The position numbers were made by a program, and so were the translations under genes. Below the pieces are notes generated by a model. That model did no database searches. It was not told the origin of the DNA and was given only the letters and a program-made list of their open reading frames with translations. From Pseudanabaena cinerea FACHB-1277 (GTDB lineage: Bacteria; Cyanobacteriota; Cyanobacteriia; Pseudanabaenales; Pseudanabaenaceae): 37,468 nucleotides of DNA. This document shows, piece after piece, positions 34,084 to 37,468 of the stretch (within the stretch, counting starts at the first letter, position 1; each line of letters opens with the position of its first letter). Where the stretch lies: positions 1-37,468 of the forward strand of contig NZ_JACJPY010000040.1 in NCBI RefSeq assembly GCF_014696345.1, in the 5' to 3' direction.

Positions 34084-34106
34084 CTCAGCGCAAAGCGCTG
34101 TATTTG

Positions 34107-35003
34107 TCAGCGATTTAAGGTGAGTTCTTTTTTATTGCCTAAGATCCCCTGTGGTCGCCATAGCATTAGCAAGATTAAAGTTAAACCAATCAAAATCAAT
34201 TGAATTGCCTCAAACCTGCCACCATCGGCACGAATTTGTTCGGGTAAAAAGCGGGGGAGCGCATTATAAAACTGGAATACGATCGCCCCAATGATTACCC
34301 CTAAATTGCTGCCTGCGCCGCCAATGGTGACGATTGTCCAAGCTTGGAAAGTAATCAGGGGGACAAAGTTATCGGGGTAAACCGTAGTTAGTTGCCACGC
34401 ATAAAAAGCGCCTGCCATGCCGCCGATCGCCCCGCCAATGGCAAATGCCTGTAATTTGTAACCAAATACATCTTTGCCCAGCGCCTTTGCTACTTCTTCA
34501 TCTTCGCGAATTGCCTTTAATACTCGTCCCCAAGGCGATCTCACTAGCCACTGTAGCCGCCAATAAACAATGCCAACTGTGATCAACAACAGTATTAGCA
34601 GCACATAGGAATAATATTGGCGATCGAGTAGATTTACCAAAGGTAAAGGAAAGTCTTGCACGCCCCCAGTGCCTCTAGTTAGCCAAGCCTCATTATTGAC
34701 TACGAGCCGCACCATCTCCGATACACCAATGGTAACGATCCCCAGATAGTCTTCGCGCAATTTGAGAGCCGTGCTGCCGATCACCACCCCCAATAAACCC
34801 GCGATCGCTGACGCAATCAAAAAAGCCAATCCCCAAGGCACACCGTTTAGGCTCAGTAAAACCGTTGTATATGCGCCAATGGTCATAAAAGCCACATGAC
34901 CGAAATTGACCAGCCCTGTAAATCCCCATTGCAGATTCAGACCTAAGCTAAATAATGCAAATATGGCTGCATTAATCAATAAAGTCGCAATATATTCGAT
35001 CAT
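34107..35003 (-). CDS. LivM-like branched-chain/neutral amino-acid ABC transporter permease
   Basis: A 298-residue inner-membrane permease of the BPD_transp_2 family with eight to ten hydrophobic segments. LGLNLQWGFTGLVNFGHVAFMTIGAYT, LRGDYLGIVTLG-like LREDYLGIVTIGVSEMVRLVVNN, WGRVLKAIREDE and FAIGGAIGGMAGAFYAW are LivM signatures. In cyanobacteria such permeases belong to the N-I neutral amino-acid (Nat) or N-II systems. The partner permease, ATPases and binding protein are not in the window. The start lies 186 nt from the divergent kinase gene, with a dispersed repeat in between. Confidence 0.9.
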   Translation of the reverse strand: MIEYIATLLINAAIFALFSLGLNLQWGFTGLVNFGHVAFMTIGAYTTVLLSLNGVPWGLAFLIASAIAGLLGVVIGSTALKLREDYLGIVTIGVSEMVRLVVNNEAWLTRGTGGVQDFPLPLVNLLDRQYYSYVLLILLLITVGIVYWRLQWLVRSPWGRVLKAIREDEEVAKALGKDVFGYKLQAFAIGGAIGGMAGAFYAWQLTTVYPDNFVPLITFQAWTIVTIGGAGSNLGVIIGAIVFQFYNALPRFLPEQIRADGGRFEAIQLILIGLTLILLMLWRPQGILGNKKELTLNR

Positions 35004-35047
35004 GGATTAATTACAAAAAGCCCGATAAAACTATATATTCAAGTCTA

Positions 35048-35150
35048 ATACCAAATCAAAAAATGGCTACACCATTTCCTGATTTAAAAACTCTTACTGG
35101 GTTTGGTTTTCAAGTTATGCAAGTGTGGATACACTTCTATGACTCGGTAT
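35048..35150 (+). repeat. 103-bp dispersed repeat with ATACCAA inverted ends, copy in plus orientation
   Basis: Starts ATACCAAATCA and ends GACTCGGTAT, the same length as the copy at 32569-32671. Shared blocks include AAATGGCTAC, CCTGATTTAAAAACT, ACTGGGTTTGGTTTTCAA and GTGTGG. It sits in the promoter gap between the divergent permease and WD40-kinase genes. Confidence 0.75.
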
Positions 35151-35189
35151 AAACTGTTACGCTATTGAATGCTATGCATCTAAAATGCC

Positions 35190-37244
35190 ATGCGTATATG
35201 TATTAATCCTAACTGCCCTGCCCCCGATCATCCCGACAATGACAAATATACAACCTGTCAAGGTTGCGGGTCTAACTTGATTATTGACGATTGTTACAGC
35301 GCCACCAAACTATTGAGCGATAGCGGTGGCTTCGGTATGGTTTATGAAGCGATCGATCTCATGGGTAAGTCCAAAATCCTGAAGGTTCTTAAACAGGATC
35401 TTAATGGGGATGAAAAAGCTGTGGCTTTATTTCAACAGGAAGCTTTGGTATTAGGGCGCATCGAACACGCAGGTATCCCCAAAATTGATGCCTATGTCCA
35501 TCACTATTTGGAAAATGGAGCCATGTTGCATGGCATCGTCATGCAAAAAATTGAAGGGCTAAATCTTGAACAATGGCTTAAGCAACGTCATTACCAACCA
35601 ATTGCCCAAAAACGGGCGATCGCATGGTTAAAGCAATTGGTGGAGATTCTATCCCTAGTACATAGCAAAGGCTATTTTCATCGTGATATTAAGCCAGCGA
35701 ATATTATGTTAGCGCCATCGGGGCAGCTAGTCCTGATCGACTTCGGCACAGCCCGCGAAGCCACACATACTTATTTAGCCAAGATCGGAGGTGTTCAGGG
35801 GGTGACAAGTATATGTTCGGTGGGTTATACCGCACCCGAACAAGAGAAAGGTTTTGCCGTACCACAATCAGATTTTTACGCCCTTGGCTGTACGATGATC
35901 CACCTCGTAACAGGTAAGTATCCTTTAGACACCTATAATCCTGAACGGGATGTTTTTGAATGGCGATCGCGATCGCCCGATATTTCCGAAGAACTAGCCG
36001 ATTTAATTGATGCCATGATTGCCCGTAAGCCCAGCGATCGCCCCTTAAATTGCCAAGCAATTTTAAAAATCATTATGGCAATTAAAGAAATGGATCAATT
36101 AGATTTTGCTACATCGGGCGATCATGCCAAAGCAAAAAATAAGATAAGCGCAAAACGAAAATCCATTCAAAAGTCAGTCAAACAGGCTATCAAAGAATCT
36201 AGTCGCCGTCCGCCATCACCGATACTTTTAGCATTTTCTGTAACCATTGCCGCCATAGTTGGCTTGAGCATTGGCACTGTCATCAAGATTTCTGCCATTG
36301 GTGAGTTTGAAGAAGGAATTATTCAACCCCTTGGACAACGCCAAAACCTACTCAATCCTTCCAGATTCTTGCTAGCTCATACCGATACGGTGCAGTCAGT
36401 CGCCATTAGTCCCAATGGCAGGGAGGTTGCCAGCGCCAGTGACGATGGCACTGTAAAAATTTGGCAAATTGACAGCAATAGCTCCACGCCTATTCGCGAG
36501 ATCAAAGACCAAGGTGGATGGGTGCGTTCCGTAGTATTTCTGACTGACAACCAGATTATTACCGCAGGCTTAGATAAAAATATTCGGATTATCGATACAA
36601 CATCGGGGAAGGTTTTAAAGCTAATCAAAGGGCATACCAACCTAATTAGTGGTTTGGCGATCGCCCCCGATCAGGATCTATTAGTAAGCGGTAGTTATGA
36701 CAATCGGGTAAACCTCTGGCAAATCTCTACAGGTAAACTTAGGCGATCAATCAAAGAGCATACCGACAAAATACTTGCTGTTGCCATTTCTCCCAATGGT
36801 GAGCAGATCGCCAGTGCCAGCCGCGATCGCACCATCAAAATCTGGGATATTAAAACGGGTAAAGCCTTAGCAACCCTCAAAGGGCATCTGGGTGAGGTGA
36901 ACAGTATTTTATTTACACCCGATGGTAAACGAATAATTAGTGCAGGGGGCGATCGCCTCATCCGCATCTGGGACTTAGCAACCAGCAAGCAACTTTATAC
37001 GTTAATTGGACATAATGATGAAGTTAAGGCGATCGCCATTACCAGCGATGGCAACTATTTATTCAGTGGCAGCAAAGACATTCCCAACTCAATCCGCCTC
37101 TGGAACTTACAAACCCGTTCTAGGATCTGGAACTTAATCGGTCATCAAGATCTCGTCACATCCCTAATCGTCACTAAAGACAATCTCAAACTCATCAGTG
37201 GCAGTCAAGACAAAAAAGCAATTATTTGGGACCAGAAGTGTTGA
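35190..37244 (+). CDS. Ser/Thr protein kinase with N-terminal zinc ribbon and C-terminal WD40 propeller
   Basis: A 684-residue Hanks-type kinase of a cyanobacterial architecture. Residues 1-30 hold a four-Cys zinc ribbon (CINPNC and CQGCG). The kinase domain (about 36-300) has a glycine loop SGGFGMVYEA, an ATP lysine in ILKVLKQ, HRDIKPANIM (164-173), DFGTARE (184-190) and TAPEQ. A basic linker precedes one membrane helix (about 344-365, ILLAFSVTIAAIVGLSIGTVI). Seven WD40-like repeats follow (about 395-684), ending blocks with WQI, WDI or WDL. Kinase inside, propeller outside the membrane is the likely topology. The target is unknown. The ATG is 40 nt after a dispersed repeat. Confidence 0.92.
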   Translation: MRICINPNCPAPDHPDNDKYTTCQGCGSNLIIDDCYSATKLLSDSGGFGMVYEAIDLMGKSKILKVLKQDLNGDEKAVALFQQEALVLGRIEHAGIPKIDAYVHHYLENGAMLHGIVMQKIEGLNLEQWLKQRHYQPIAQKRAIAWLKQLVEILSLVHSKGYFHRDIKPANIMLAPSGQLVLIDFGTAREATHTYLAKIGGVQGVTSICSVGYTAPEQEKGFAVPQSDFYALGCTMIHLVTGKYPLDTYNPERDVFEWRSRSPDISEELADLIDAMIARKPSDRPLNCQAILKIIMAIKEMDQLDFATSGDHAKAKNKISAKRKSIQKSVKQAIKESSRRPPSPILLAFSVTIAAIVGLSIGTVIKISAIGEFEEGIIQPLGQRQNLLNPSRFLLAHTDTVQSVAISPNGREVASASDDGTVKIWQIDSNSSTPIREIKDQGGWVRSVVFLTDNQIITAGLDKNIRIIDTTSGKVLKLIKGHTNLISGLAIAPDQDLLVSGSYDNRVNLWQISTGKLRRSIKEHTDKILAVAISPNGEQIASASRDRTIKIWDIKTGKALATLKGHLGEVNSILFTPDGKRIISAGGDRLIRIWDLATSKQLYTLIGHNDEVKAIAITSDGNYLFSGSKDIPNSIRLWNLQTRSRIWNLIGHQDLVTSLIVTKDNLKLISGSQDKKAIIWDQKC

Positions 37245-37300
37245 ATCAGACATGAGGTTATCCCAAAAGTGGACACACTACTCCTGCAAAAAGCGTGATT

Positions 37301-37468
37301 TCAGCTTAATATCACTATCTTCCTAAACCAATGTACATAACTGATATTCTCACTCATGAATGCTTGTAAATACCTCAGTTTATCTAACATCTTACAGCCA
37401 AACTCTTTTGGTATCTCTACTAGCTCTAATAAAACATACGCTATTAAGCAAGTGTAGATTTGGATCGT
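37301..37468 (-). mobile_element. C-terminal end of an IS transposase (IS4-like), running off the window
   Basis: The minus strand reads openly from the window end to a TGA at 37301-37303 (55 codons). The start TIQIYTCLIAYVLLELV resembles the 'QIW.ALIAYLLL' helix near the C-terminus of IS4-type transposases, and LDKLRYLQAFMSENISYVHW follows. Only the tail is inside the window. The DNA between 37245 and 37300, including TTATCCCAAAAGTGGACACA, may contain the element's end and inverted repeat. It lies 56 nt after the WD40-kinase stop. Confidence 0.6.

Noticed and set aside
35704-36060. 118-codon minus-strand ORF opposite the WD40 kinase
   Set aside because: Antisense to intact kinase motifs HRD and DFG; no own family pattern.
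36360-37244. Repetitive DNA at the end of the kinase gene considered as a possible tandem repeat or CRISPR-like array
   Set aside because: The periodicity of about 120-130 bp is explained by divergent WD40 repeats in frame; units are not identical DNA repeats.

Overview
The window is cyanobacterial chromosome. The evidence is genes for the photosystem II extrinsic cytochrome PsbV, plastocyanin, the NDH-1 subunit NdhN and a DUF1825-type protein. The HIP1 octamer GCGATCGC is very frequent, and cyanobacterial family architectures recur (Uma2 proteins, a Ser/Thr kinase with WD40 repeats, a putative CCB2/CCB4 protein). Overall style suggests a Pseudanabaena-like filamentous lineage, but genus is inference. 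I saw no tRNA, rRNA, CRISPR array or prophage.

Layout. 1-636: C-terminal half of a membrane acyltransferase whose 5' part is missing or broken. 728-3842 (minus): lysA, cdaA (c-di-AMP cyclase) and uppS, with cdaA and uppS overlapping; two competing hairpins lie between lysA and cdaA. 3928-4655: a degenerate copy of a dispersed repeat and a small membrane protein. 5022-7260: Wzc-like tyrosine autokinase with terminator. 7271-9553: a double-domain CobO-like adenosyltransferase, a Uma2 fragment and an intact Uma2 gene. 9605-14428: aroE, a DHH phosphoesterase, comB, and a C39-like peptidase with four internal repeats. 14750-17445: psbV, petE and a DevB/HlyD-type adaptor. 17460-18356 (minus): a zinc-ribbon membrane protein upstream of ndhN. 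18518-20706: ktrB-ktrA potassium uptake. 20713-25025: an SDR epimerase-like protein and a seven-module hybrid histidine kinase. 25114-27471: lpxA, an ECF-S-like membrane protein, def. 27597-28833 (minus): an intact HIRAN/HipS-like protein behind a HipA-like kinase gene that has lost its catalytic core. 29167-32528: glmS, a ComF-like phosphoribosyltransferase, DUF1825, a small unknown. 32865-37244: moeB-rhodanese, a branched-chain amino-acid permease, the WD40 kinase. 37301-37468: C-terminal end of an IS transposase running off the window.

Most genes are single housekeeping units. Real transcription units are probably lysA-cdaA-uppS, ktrB-ktrA, lpxA plus the ECF-like protein, the zinc-ribbon protein plus ndhN, and the HipA/HIRAN pair. 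cdaA and ktrAB are a plausible signalling pair, because c-di-AMP controls Ktr transporters in Firmicutes.

The least ordinary parts are the decayed HipA-like/HIRAN locus, the 103-bp repeat with ATACCAA termini present in three copies, the duplicated CobO protein, and the alternative hairpins upstream of cdaA. I did not find a clearly new multi-gene system.
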